Source: Panonychus citri (Eukaryota; Arthropoda; Arachnida; Trombidiformes; Tetranychidae). From it: 64,000 bases of DNA. The position numbers and the translations under genes are program-made. The notes under the pieces were generated by a model. The model was not told the origin of the DNA. It saw only the letters and a program-made list of their open reading frames with translations, and did no database searches. Location of the stretch: positions 1 to 64,000 of the forward strand of contig NW_026515409.1 of NCBI RefSeq assembly GCF_014898815.1, written 5' to 3'. The first letter of the stretch is position 1. Each line of letters opens with the position of its first letter. This document shows positions 27,486-38,634 of the stretch, piece after piece.

Positions 27486-28706
27486 ATGTTTAGATATCAA
27501 AGAGACGCTACTGGTTGGAAGGTCCTTCGAAATGGTTACGTTCATGATTCAGACAAAATAGAGAAAGCGGTCAAATTGGTCGGTAAAGATGGACTTTTAC
27601 ACTATGATCAAAGTAGAGTTCGTGTGGCTCTGTTTGGTTTAGGTCGAATTGGAACAGTTTGGATTGATCGTGTCTTGAAAAATCCACGACTTCAATTGGT
27701 CTATTGCGTTGAATCTTGTGTCGAACGTGCAAATTATTTCGAGTACCTGTACAACCTTAAAGACGTAAAGATGATTCACCCTAATTGTGCCGACGAAGTT
27801 TTTAGTGACCCCGATGTGGATGCTGTAATCATCAGCACTCCAACGGGACTTCATGAGTCCCTAACTCTTAAATCTTTGAGTTCTGGAAAAGCGGTCATGT
27901 GTGAAAGGCCATTAGCCGAGCGCATCGAAGCCATTGAAAAAGTGTTCAGATTAGCAATACAACGAAATCTTCCTGTGTTAACTGTTATGAATCGACGGTT
28001 CGATCCCGCGTTTCGTATCGTTCGACATCGTGTCAAAAAGGGAGAGATCGGTACAATTCATGGGGTTAAAATGTGTTCCCGAGATTCACTTCGTCATTCA
28101 GCTTATAAAGGATCGACTAATATTTTCCTGGACTTAGCGATACATGACATTGATCTGATCTGTTGGATTGTTGGTGAATATCCGAATGTTGTTATCGCCA
28201 CGGGGACAGCTTTTGATCCTGAAATTCGAGATTCAGGCGATTACGATACTATTGTTGTGGTTCTTAAATTTACCTCTGGTGTTTTAGGAACCATCGATAT
28301 GTCTCGATCTTCTGTTTATGGTTATGACCAACGACTCGAGGTTTTCGGTTCTAAAGGTCTGTTAACTGGACCTTCAACTCGACCAACTTATGTTACTCTA
28401 GATTCTGAATCGGGATCAACTACAGTTCCTTATCATCATTGTCATATTTCCCGATTTACTGAATCTTATACTAATCAATTAGAACATTTTGTCGACTGTA
28501 TCAAAGGTAAATTATAAACCTCTCATTAGCCTAATACTAATTAACGAATTGCTTTTTCAGGTTTGAGCGCAATTGAAGTAAAACCAATGGAGGTGATGGC
28601 GGCCACTAAAGTAGCTCAAGCGTGTAAGGAATCAGCTCGAATTGGAAAACCGATTGAATTGACCTGGAAGGAAAGTTGGGCAGAAATTAACGCCAACGAA
28701 GAATAA
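27486..28706 (+). CDS. Gfo/Idh/MocA-family dehydrogenase, inositol 2-dehydrogenase-like
   Basis: NAD(P)-dependent oxidoreductase of the myo-inositol 2-dehydrogenase-like group. Two exons, 27486-28506 and 28561-28706, join in phase 1 and give 388 aa. The Rossmann motif GLGRIG lies at residues 51-56, after an N-terminal extension of about 45 residues that bacterial relatives lack. Next come DAVIISTPTGLH, CERPLA (the family EKP motif as ERP) and the catalytic DLAIHDIDL (D-x3-H). The C-terminal exon is standard for the family. Start chosen at the first ATG; the frame runs a little further upstream without one. The final 87 bases are the left end of the large duplication and recur at 47841. Substrate is inferred from family only. 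Confidence 0.87.
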
Positions 28707-29436
28707 TCTTATTAACAATTAACCTCAACTGTTAGAAATGTTTCCCCTTTAAATTGTTAGTAATCTGATAAATTTAAATCGCGAATCGAGAATTAAATTA
28801 TCAATATGATCTTAATTTCTTAGCTCGTTGATTTAATGATCCAAAAGTATATCCTAAACTGCCAAATACTAGACATATAAGTATTGTGACTATTCAAAAG
28901 CTTCATGTAATTGAATTTCTGTTAACAGAGTTAAAATCTAAATATAATTGCAATTAGACTTGTCGAGATTCTCAGATTATCAATATCATAATGTTCACGA
29001 AAATAAAAAATTCGAATTTTAAACTTGGCGCCTTCTTTGTTTTCCTGTGAAATGTTTACATTTTTTCAGTTTTTTCTTGGGGTTGAAACTCAACCGTTGA
29101 GTTTAATTAACTCACTTAATTGCGTTTTAATTGTGGTTTTAAATGGTTAATTTTGTTGATTTCTTTTCAAATTGCAATACTTATTAATCAAAGGTAATTA
29201 ATGGTCATTAAATGTTACTTTTAATCCAATAGATTTCCTCATTAGAACTGTTTTCCCATTCATTTAATTATTTTCTCTCCAATTTTTGTGTTTTATCAAC
29301 CGATTGATTAATAATTATTATTTCTTTTATTTAATAGATTCGGTTCCAGTGATGAAATATTTCTATTGGTTTTGGCTCCTGATATGTTGTCTCTTAAGTC
29401 GAAACAGATGAGATTTACTTTGAACCATCTAGAAGA
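28707..29436. other. EXT2 5' flank
   Basis: AT-rich. A short upstream frame begins with ATG at 29352 (MKYFYWFWLL...) and ends before the EXT2 start; it could be a leader ORF in the EXT2 mRNA. Nothing else seen. Confidence 0.4.
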
Positions 29437-31707
29437 ATGAAATTTTATTTCTTCTTCTCATCTTCTAATATCAAGAAGCAAATCAGATTGATCGTTAAAT
29501 TTTCACTCTATTTTCTTGTCTTCTTGGCTCTGCTGGAAGCAATCTATTTCTTGTTTATCAATATATTCTCCAATAGAAACTCCGACAATGGATATGATAT
29601 TGACCATTACTATGAACCTTTCAGATTAATCGATCCAGAAAATAGTGAAACAATCATCATTGGCAATACTCGGCCAACAGCAATTGAAACGGTGAAAGGA
29701 TGTAATCATTTTAACTGTTTCGATGTTTATCTTTGTGATCCAGATGATGGTCGATTAAAAGTTTACCTTTATCCAATCAAAAGATATCAAGACAACGGTG
29801 GTTTAGATATTTCGGCTCAATTTACTGAGGAATTTCATCAACTATTGAAGGCGATTCAAGAAAGTGATTATTTTGTTGATGATCCAAGATCGGCATGTAT
29901 ATTTATTCCAACAGTTGACACTTTAAGTCAAAATTATTTGCGACCTGAAGAAATTTCGAAAATTTTTGCTTCTCTATCTCATTGGAATGACGATGGAAGA
30001 AATCATCTCATCTTTAATTTTCTTCCATCCTCTAATCCTGATTATAACCATCGATTAAATATTAAACTTGGAAAAGCGATGATTGCCTCAGGAGGTTTCG
30101 ATAGTTGGTCTTTCCGTCCACAATTTGATTTATCAATACCAGTGTTTAGTCCTTTTAGTAATCAATACATTTTTCGTTCACCCGATGATGAGGTCAAATT
30201 AACCAGTTACGGTCGAAGACATTGGCTTTTAATGTGCCCACAAATTAATCTTTTTATTAATCCGGTTGCCAAAAAAATTTTAACCAAAATGGAGGAAGAC
30301 AACTCTGATAAATTAATCCTTTTAGAATCTCAATGTGATCTGACAGTTAATATATCTTCCTGGAGGTGTAATAACCAAAGAAATTTGAAACTAAAATACC
30401 CTGAGATTTTAACCTCTGCCGATTTCTGTTTATTCATGGAAACGCCATTTTTAGGATCACCATTTCTCAGCGATGCTCTCATGATGGGCTGTATTCCGGT
30501 GATAATTATGGACAATTATGTGCTCCCCTTTCAAGATAAAATCGATTGGCGAAGTATATCAATCAGAATTACCGAACATGCTTTTCATCGTTTGATGAAC
30601 ATTTTAAACGATATATCAACCGATCGTATCACTGAGATGAAGGAGCAAGGGGTTTCTATTTGGAGACGATATTTTAGCTCAATTAAATCGATTACATTGT
30701 CAACATTATCTTTGATCAATGAAAGGATATTCCCACAATCGGTGATTACTCGATCTAAATGGAATCATCTAAAAATCGGTTCCCATTTAAAACCTCTTTC
30801 TCTGATTAACCCAAAATTATCATCTAGACCTTATAAAGGCTTCACAGCGGTGATACTCACTTACGACCGAGTGGAAAGTTTGTACCAAGTCATTCATCGA
30901 GTTGTTCAAGCTCCAAGTTGTGTGAAAGTTTTAGTGATTTGGAATAATCAAGAAAAAGACCCTCCTCTTGCCGACGAATGGCCTAAAATTAGCGTTCCGT
31001 TGAAAGTGATCAAAACTAAAAAGAACAAATTATCCAATCGATTCTATCCATTTAAAGATATCGAAACTGAGGCCATTCTTGCCATCGACGATGATATTAT
31101 AATGTTAACACCAGACGAACTTGAGTTTGCTTTTCAAGTATGGAGAGAGTTTGCTGATCGAATCGTTGGTTTTCCTTCTCGGGTTCATCGGTGGAATAAT
31201 TTTACTCATAAATATCGCTACGAGTCTGAATGGACTAATGACGTTTCCATGGTTCTAACGGGAGCTGCTTTTTATCATAAGGTTTGTTGCTTAATTGATT
31301 TAATTGATGGAACCTTTCAAATCAATGTTTTCTAATTGTTGTTTCTTTCATAGTTTTACAATTATTTATACACTTTTGAGATGCCAAAGGTAATCAAGGA
31401 TCAAGTAGATGCTCAGATGAATTGTGAAGATATCGCGATGAATTTTCTTGTCTCCAATGTCACCGGAAAAGGACCAATTAAAGTGGCACCAAGGAAAAAG
31501 TTCCGTTGTCCCGAATGTGTCAACGGCGGAATGTTATCCAAAGATGTACTTTATCATTTGAATGCTCGATCAAAGTGCATCAATGAATTTACAGAAATTT
31601 ATGGCTACATGCCTTTGGAAACCGTTGAATTCAGGGCAGATCCAGTTCTGTTTAAGGATAATCTCCCGGAGAAGTTGAAAAAGTTTCATCACATTGGTAA
31701 TCTTTAA
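29437..31707 (+). CDS. EXT2: Exostosin-2, heparan sulfate co-polymerase
   Basis: Golgi type II membrane glycosyltransferase that, with EXT1, extends heparan sulfate chains. Two exons, 29437-31281 and 31354-31707, join in phase 0 and give 732 aa, close to the 718 aa of human EXT2. In order: short cytosolic tail, signal anchor (about residues 20-43), exostosin (GT47) domain with YFVDDPRSACIFIP, PVFSPFS and GCIPVIIMDNYVLPF, then the GT64 domain with GFTAVILTYDRVESL, NKLSNRF and the metal-binding IDDDI (Asp551-553). It continues as YESEWTNDVSMVLTGAAFYHK and, in exon 2, NCEDIAMNFLV. The end (KKFHHIGNL) matches the EXT2 C-terminus. This is the intact member of a duplicated pair; the other copy at 48673 is frameshifted. 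Confidence 0.95.
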
Positions 31708-32052
31708 ATTCAAGGGAAGTTTAAATCTGATTACAAATCCAAGGTGACAATTAATTTCCCGTCAACAATCAGCATGATACATGTAAATATACTTTCTACA
31801 ATAATCTAGTCTCTCTTTTTTAATATCTGCCAAATTATCTTGATATACAAAATTTACTGAGGCCAAACTGTATTATAATCATACCTCTAATCATTTTGAT
31901 TAATTTTAACTCACAAATTGCCACAAATTAAATGCTAACAATTTATCATGACACAACATATGATATATTTGAACCAATTTTTTCTCTTTTATCTTTTAAA
32001 TTAATTTATTAATATTTGGTTTCTTTTTACACATTTTTGGTTCTTTCTTTGA
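31708..32052. other. Convergent 3' flanks of EXT2 and Sec15
   Basis: Short AT-rich spacer between two convergent genes; it must hold both 3' ends. No other feature seen. Confidence 0.5.
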
Positions 32053-34175
32053 TTAATTAGAATTAGCAGCAACTATTAATTGTTTCAACTGTTTAATTAC
32101 AGTATCGACTAATTTTCTTTTATCTCGCTCATTCTTCTTTAACGAAGCAAAAATGTTACGATTTTTATCCGCTTCCTTAATCTTTTCGAGTAGATTAAGA
32201 GCAACCTGAGGATTAACTCGTAAATATTTACTATCTTGTTTACCATAATCAGCAATATAAGTTGACCATTGCCAAGTGAGAAGGAGATCAACTAATTGTC
32301 TTAATTCAGCGAAACACATTTGAAGTGTATTGTCTTCGAAACCTTTGACTGGCTCAGAGTTGGCGAAAAATTCACATTGTAACAGGTCGAGATTAAATTG
32401 TTCTAATGCTCCCATTGAAATCGCTTTGACATCTTCGTCGAGTAGAAAATTGATCAAAGATGAGGCCATGTGTTTACAGGCCGAAACACAGGCCGTTTGG
32501 GCAACTTTAAGAGGTAAATTGGTGAATGCTTGAAATGTCGAGGTTAAAAATTTGATGAGATCGGTAATATAAGAAGAGGCAACACCCGATGATTCAACCA
32601 ACAGCCAATCATAATCAGCAATGTCCAAAAATTCATCGATTTTTTTATTAAGCAGAAAGTATATTTGAGATTCAGCGTCAGATCGAGCATCTTTGAACAT
32701 CGAGCTTCCTTGAAGTTTGGCAAGATGTGATCCACCGGCTAATTCACCAACGGTAGTTGTCGAAGCGCCAATTGGTGAACCAAGTCCAGTGGCCTGTAAG
32801 GGTTGAGAAATATATTCCTCCAAGAAACTCATTGAGTCTTCCAGGTAATTGGTGTTTATCGCGATTTGTATTAACTGAAGTAAACCAAGGCTCGGTTTCT
32901 TAATTAGAACAGATAAACAGCCGGAAAGAGTTCGAGTAAGTAAAAGATTAGTTGACTTTCGGACCATATCCTCGATTTCAGTTTGACTTATATTAAGATC
33001 TTGTGAGAATTGTCGACAAGCGTTAATGAAACGCTTCACTTGGGTGAAAACTTTGGGTACAAACAATGAGAAAGGAAATTTTTTAGGATAATCAGAATCA
33101 CCGGTTGAAATTACTTCACCCTCATAATAAGGGAATTCACTGATTATCTTATCATATTCAGATTGAGATTCAACTTGAATTGGATGATAATTATCACCAT
33201 CGAAAATTGATCTAAACAATGAACACCATTGTTTCATTAAAATCTCATTATATTGATCACGAATTTCAATGAGTAGATTGAAAAAAGGATTAACATTGTA
33301 ACCATAACTTTGAAGTGTTTGACTGAACAAAATGATAATCCGTTTGATTTGGAGCATCAGATTTTCATCAGTACAATACGATGAATAGGTTCGTAGCGAG
33401 GCGATCACTGATTGTAGAGCGTTTTCCCAAACTTCGTCAAGATATGATTTAGTTACCAAACCGGGAGCAGTATTGAGAATATGATTTTCGATGACAAAAA
33501 ATCCAACAACACCACAGAAATAATTCTTGTAACCGTCAATGTTTTCGTGCATGTTGATCGGAGGTTGAAGGACAAGTTTAGCCTGTTGTTGTCTCTGTTG
33601 GCGGTAATATATTTCAAACAGTTCACGAGCACCAAGACAGCCGAAAATGTGAAGACACCGATAGACCGGTGAAAAATCAACAATATCGGTTCCTTTTAAT
33701 TCATCTTCAGTTGATATTCCGTTTCTGGTGAAATCTGAATCTGATTCACTGTCAATCTCATCTAAATCATCTTCAATTGAAGATGACATTGTTGGTGGTG
33801 GTTTAGGGGCTCGATGTTTCTTTCGTGGGGTAATCAATGGGGCATTCGCTGAGGTGACATTGTTTAAATTGTTCATCGATGTTGAATTCAGCGAGACAAT
33901 TGTTGGTAACTTTTTCCCCGTAACTTGGTGACTTGGACTGTTGGTGGAACTGTTTTCATTGGATGAAGAGTTACTCGCACTGTTAGAACTGCTTGTTAAT
34001 AAAGTATCTTCAATATTCTGTTGATGAGCAGCATTTTTCATGGCAATTTCTCCAATTTGTGATGATAATTTTCTAACATTTTCCAGGAAATCCTTCAAAT
34101 CTGACATGGATGCTTCCTTGATCTGCTCACGAATCTGTGGTATTTTATCCCTCATCGATTGGGCAAATCGATAAT
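32053..34175 (-). pseudogene. Sec15: Exocyst subunit Sec15, 5'-truncated copy
   Basis: Sec15 (EXOC6) links Rab11 vesicles to the exocyst at the plasma membrane. This copy is open from RFAQSMRDKIPQ to the C-terminus (LIVAANSN) but lacks the first roughly 180 residues present in the copy at 51244-54001. At 34175 the sequence switches to inverted integrin DNA; the first dozen codons of the open frame (from 34206) come from there and are not Sec15. The body is intact: RFAQSMRDKIPQIREQIKE, an Asn/Ser-rich insert, VDFSPVYRCLHIFGCLG, and the C-terminal helical part. No start codon with Sec15 sequence remains, so it is probably not functional unless read from a new promoter. Confidence 0.85.
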
Positions 34176-35719
34176 TATTGATAATAAAATCACATAACAT
34201 TTCCAATTACCATTAAAACCATCAGAATCAAAATCACCAATTGTTGCTAATGATGAGCCAAATCGAGATCCGAAAAGTGAATCTCCATCAATGGTGATTG
34301 GCGACTCATTTAATTGTTGACCATCACTGAAATAAACATAGACTTGACCACAATCGCCCCTTGGGTTATTTTTAGGCATATAAAAAGGTGCACCAATTAG
34401 TAAATCATCATAACCATCAGCATTCAAATCAATTGATTGGATTGAGTAACCAAAATATTCACCAAGTTGATGACCATCTAGATCTTGAATAATTTCACCA
34501 TAATCATCTGAATTTGGTGACATGATGATAACCTAATATTATTTTCAATATAATTGTTGATTAATCGTATAATTTGGTTAGATAATTTTTAAACTTACTT
34601 GGCCTTTTAATTGTTTTCCTCTTGGAGCACCAACAACAATTAACTCAACTCTCGATTTGAAAAAGATTCCAGTTGCTAATGAATAACCAAGGTAAGAATC
34701 TTGATCCAATTCTTTAATTGTGTTTACTGTTATGTTTGCTGATTGTTGGTGATTTAAATTGTTGGTTAGTGATAATATTGCTCCACGGAAAATATCAAAA
34801 CCAGGAATTCCGAATACAATTGAATCAGAATTGTGATTGAATGTCGATGAGAAACCAAACATTTCATGAGATTGCAAAGATTTGAATGACGTTTTTTTAA
34901 TTGAATTTGAAGTCAATGCTAAATTGTTTGGTAGGAAATTGTAATTAAATAAAATCTTATTGTCAATTACTTAGTCTACTTACATTTTCTGCTTCGAGGT
35001 GATAATATTTTCACCAATTTATCGTTAATTGTATCAACTAGGAAACAAATAAATAATAATAATAATAATAGGAAAGAGAAAGAGAGATAGAGGAATTTAA
35101 TTGCCATAATTATCCTCATTCTCATCATCATGGCAACGGCCGTTTGTTTAAGAGTGGGAGTGGGAAATAGATGACAAGGTATTGACATTGAACAAAGAGA
35201 CAAGAAACAAAATATAATCATATGTATATTAGATGAGGATGATGATGGCAAATCATTGTTTTGTCTTCAAGTAAATTGTAATTAAACAAATTAGTCAAAT
35301 GCAAAGGTGATTCCTTGGTGGTTGTTGAGGGTTCAGCAGATTCATTCATCTCGATGTTGATGCATTTCAATTACAATTTTAAACTTTTTCTGATTCTTCA
35401 TTGAGAAAAGTTTTTCTGGCAAGACAATTAAGTTTATATTATCAAATTAAGGAAAACAATCAGGGAGTGTAAGAGAAAGGCAAAGGCTATTAAGATGAAC
35501 TTGAATTAGATTCTTGTCTTTTTCTTGGAAAACCAAAGGCTAATTAACAATCAATTGTATAGATTAATATATTAATTGTAGTTATGATATTATCTTATAA
35601 TATTTATAATTGTTTGTTTTTTTTTATCTTCTTATTAAATAGCATAATATGTAAACAAGTTTCCATAAGTGTTAATTATGTTTCTTATTTGGTTGTGAAC
35701 TTTTTGTTGACTTAAATTG
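34176..35719 (-). repeat. Inverted, internally deleted copy of the 16.8-24.5 kb region
   Basis: Three stretches match the reverse complement of upstream DNA, in collinear order: 34176-35050 with 24487-23625 (integrin exons), about 35080-35151 with about 22550-22487 (AK2 3' flank), and about 35152-35719 with 17422-16824 (HDAC4/ADPGK spacer). The intervening 5.1 kb (with ADPGK and AK2) and 1.1 kb are absent. A short run of AAT units (about 35050-35070) and GA-rich bases lie at the first internal junction. Confidence 0.88.
34200..35050 (-). pseudogene. Integrin alpha propeller fragment (inverted copy)
   Basis: Copies of two full exons (MSPNSDD...DFDSDG and MTSNSIKK...GKQLKGQ) and of the end of a third (FLVDTINDKLVKILSPRSRK) of the 23.1-24.9 kb propeller. 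It is nearly identical, but one Tyr codon is missing in SDDY-GEI. It lacks both ends of the propeller and has no start; a non-functional fragment. Confidence 0.85.
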
Positions 35720-36125
35720 TTTAATTAGTTAACAGTTAACATGTTAATTATTTAGTTGCATTTCCTGTAAATATCTTCGAGATAAGATTCGTATGTAATT
35801 ATCACCCAATATATATCAAGTTCCCAATAATAGAAACGAATGAAATGTCATTAAAGAGTAATAGAGAAGTAAGAATTAATATTCAATCATATTTAGATGA
35901 TAACTGGATCATCTCCTTATGATTAAGTAATAATCAAAGAAATTGTTATGATAATTATGAGTTAATTGTTTTTACAAATTGTTTCAATATTTAGTAAGAT
36001 GAATTGAGCTTGTAAATGCATCTGAGCATGTAAATGTAATGAGATCTAAACACAATGGAACAAAAAAAAGTGTGAAAAATTTAATTATCGATTTGATGGT
36101 CGATTAGATTGAAATAAAAAAAAGT
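35720..36125. other. Spacer with a dispersed 43-bp repeat
   Basis: AT-rich. The segment 35786-35828 recurs nearly unchanged at 40144-40184 (both contain GTATGTAATTATCACCC). No gene seen. Confidence 0.5.
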
Positions 36126-36512
36126 TTATTTCGATAACCAATTGAGTCCATGATTTGAATTCTGACCGGAACCCTGAACGGTAATCCAACGGGGAGAAGA
36201 AGCAGAAGTTTCCGGTTCATCATGATGAGATGAAGAGTAACTTAAATAAGATAATCGGTCATCGATTGTTGGTCGAGGTTCTAATCCGTCAAGTAAAGGT
36301 GATAGATGGTTAATCGGACGAGAACGAAGCTTCTGATTGAATGGACTGTTGATATAATTGATTAGATTACCAGGCCCTCCAGTTGATCCACTGATTGAGT
36401 CCATCATTCCAGGTAGAAGGGGCATTTTACTTGTCGATTTCATGATCAGATAAGGAATCGCGACAAGTGATCGAGTTTGTTTGTTGTAAAAATAAATTGG
36501 AGAAACGAACAT
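36126..36512 (-). CDS. Unrecognised protein, probably part of a larger gene
   Basis: 128 aa from ATG at 36512; the same frame stays open a further dozen codons upstream, so this may be a terminal exon. The N-terminal part is hydrophobic/aromatic (FVSPIYFYN...LVAIPYLI), then Gly/Ser/Pro-rich and disordered (LLPGMMDSISGS, SPLLDG, SPRWITV). The last three words recall the disordered N-terminus of Nup35/Nup53 nucleoporins, but the match is too weak to name it. Real coding is plausible because codon-position bias and serine content differ from the flanks. Confidence 0.4.
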   Translation of the reverse strand: MFVSPIYFYNKQTRSLVAIPYLIMKSTSKMPLLPGMMDSISGSTGGPGNLINYINSPFNQKLRSRPINHLSPLLDGLEPRPTIDDRLSYLSYSSSHHDEPETSASSPRWITVQGSGQNSNHGLNWLSK

Positions 36513-36657
36513 TCGTTGGACGGAAGTGTTGGCATTGACTTCGAAATCAATTTTTGATCAATTTTCATGAGGAGGTACAGCTGAAAGCTACGAAAACTGA
36601 GAAATTATGCGTATAAGATGTACGCATAATTTTTCTATTTGTATAAAAGAACAATTG

Positions 36658-37512
36658 GTTAGAATTTTTGGTCTTATTAATTATGTACTTTTAATTGTTT
36701 CAATGTAAATGATAATTCATTGATTACATGATAAGAAAGAAAAAGAAAATTGACAAACAGAACAGAGGAACATAAAAAGCATAGAACTTTGTATCAATTT
36801 GTTTGGATAAGATTTTCTTCTCGTTCTAATTTGTTTTATTTGTTCAATACACTTGATGGTTGTGGGTAAATTCAGCACAGATTTAATTATTGGAAGCATT
36901 GTAATTGTCAATATCAAGTAATCGCTTTTTGATACTGGATTTGATCCTTCTACGTTTTGTAGTTTTTTCAATAAAATCGCACTGTTTGTTGTAAGCTGTA
37001 AAGGCTGAATCACGAGACCACTGAAATCATCTTTTTCTTGGATAAGATTCAACAATACGGCTAACAATGACCAATCAATGAGAATTGATAGTCGTCGCCT
37101 GTAAATAGCTTCAACAAGATATTTTTGATCTGCATTCAGTTCAGGTAAACTTGGTTCTTGTTCAACATGACGCTCTAATTGTAAGTTCTCAACACCGGCG
37201 GTTAGATGGCCAATTGGCTTTTGAGTCTCGCCGGTGGACTGATCGATTGATTCCAGATCACACAAATATCTCTGTCTCCAACGATCGTAAATAGGATCGG
37301 AACACTTAACCATATAAAATTCTTTATAAACTCTACTTGCGACTGCAGGAGTCCATTGAGAATGAATAATATCTATGATATTGAACATAAACACCAACGC
37401 ATCTAAAGGTAACGGAGCACCGAATGGGCGTTTATACAAAATCATTAACATCTTCAATTGTTCGTAGTTAACAGTCATCTAATAGACAAAAAGAAACAAG
37501 ATAATAATAAAG

Positions 37513-37558
<46 letters not shown>

Positions 37559-38165
37559 GACTCGAAGACTCGATTATATAAAAGTACACTCACTTTTGAA
37601 GCACAATTTGTCTATTAATTCAACACTTGAAACTAATTATAAAAGATTAATTCACCGACATTACTAATAATAATATTAAAGGTTATTCATAGCATATACA
37701 CGGAAACTGGCCTTTAAGATGGCTGATGAAGATGAGACAGAGGAGCTGAGTGAGCGCAAAAGACGGAGAGGTATTCAGTCAGGTACAAAGTGTAGCTAGA
37801 ATTTTACCTCTAGTGACTAGAGTCTAGTCCAAAAAAGAGGGAAATTTGGATGATCTGGTGATGGCGGTACAGAAACTTGTTTTTAAAGTTTCAAAGCAGC
37901 AGAAAGAAAGAAAGAGAGAGAGACAATTATTTTCAAGATAATAATCAAGAGAGAGAACGAGATGAAACTTAATTCGTTAGAAGAATTTTTTTCTCATCAA
38001 TAATGTAACTTTAATTGTTTCGATGTTAATGATAATTCATCGATTACATGATAAAAGAAAGGAATGAAATAAAATTGACAAGAAAACAGAAAGAGAAACA
38101 TAAAAAGTATAAAACTTTTGTATCAATTTGTTTGGTTGAGATTTTCTTCTCGTTCTATTTGTTTC
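36658..38165. repeat. Pair of diverged direct repeats, about 180 bp each
   Basis: 36658-36836 (3' end of the 253-aa ORF plus flank) and 37978-38165 share long words such as ATGATAATTCAT and TTTGTATCAATTTGTTTGG, with scattered substitutions and small indels. Confidence 0.75.
36717..37478 (-). CDS. Unrecognised 253-aa protein
   Basis: Open from ATG at 37478, immediately after an acceptor-like TATTAG, so an upstream exon is possible. No family recognised. Features seen: an amphipathic N-terminal half (YEQLKMLMILYKRPFG...WTPAVASRVYKEF), an acidic/charged middle (LERHVEQEPSLPELNADQ), leucine-rich helices (LIDWSLLAVLLNLIQEKDD), a basic patch (QIRTRRKSYPNK) and a hydrophobic Cys-containing tail (FMFLCSVCQFSFSFL). 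The 3' end of the frame and its flank recur, diverged, at 37978-38165. Confidence 0.6.
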   Translation of the reverse strand: MTVNYEQLKMLMILYKRPFGAPLPLDALVFMFNIIDIIHSQWTPAVASRVYKEFYMVKCSDPIYDRWRQRYLCDLESIDQSTGETQKPIGHLTAGVENLQLERHVEQEPSLPELNADQKYLVEAIYRRRLSILIDWSLLAVLLNLIQEKDDFSGLVIQPLQLTTNSAILLKKLQNVEGSNPVSKSDYLILTITMLPIIKSVLNLPTTIKCIEQIKQIRTRRKSYPNKLIQSSMLFMFLCSVCQFSFSFLSCNQ

Positions 38166-38601
38166 ATTTTTTCGTAACTTGAAAGAGTGTGGTAGTTTGT
38201 TTTGTTTTCTTCAGCAAAATAAGTTATTATTACATTTTTACCGTTATCAATGGGTTGAGCTTAGTTCAGCTTACCAACCCAATAAACAACAAATAATCTT
38301 ATACTTGTTTATCAAAATAAATCACGTAAACGTCACACCAATAGGTTAACTAACAAATGGCAATAGTTTATCACATCACAAGGGTTGGGTATCAGTTTCT
38401 AGCATGAATTTGATGTCTAGACGATGATGATCAGGTTGCAATGAAACTTTTACGATATATTTATTTTTCCTCCTTTCTTGGTGGTGGGTAGAGGAGGAGA
38501 GGAAGAGGAGTTATGGTGGTACGAGCTATAATAATGATGCAATATTATCAAAGGTGAATTTGGAGAAATGACAAAAATCAGTCAAGAATGAAAGAAGATG
38601 A

Positions 38602-38634
<33 letters not shown>

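Larger units (their letters stand above)
28620..34175. repeat. Segmental duplication, copy 1 (dehydrogenase tail - EXT2 - Sec15)
   Basis: Matches 47841-53363 in the same orientation, with long runs of identity. The left edge is in the last exon of the dehydrogenase; the right edge is inside Sec15, where the next bases come from the inverted integrin copy. EXT2 is intact in this copy, while Sec15 has lost its 5' exons. Confidence 0.9.

Noticed and set aside
27639..28036. Minus-strand frames inside the dehydrogenase gene
   Set aside because: Shadows of the plus-strand gene with its clear Rossmann and D-x3-H motifs.
37719..37799. 26-codon ORF MADEDETEELSERKRRRG
   Set aside because: Good start context but no downstream exon or recognisable family; kept only as a note in the spacer entry.
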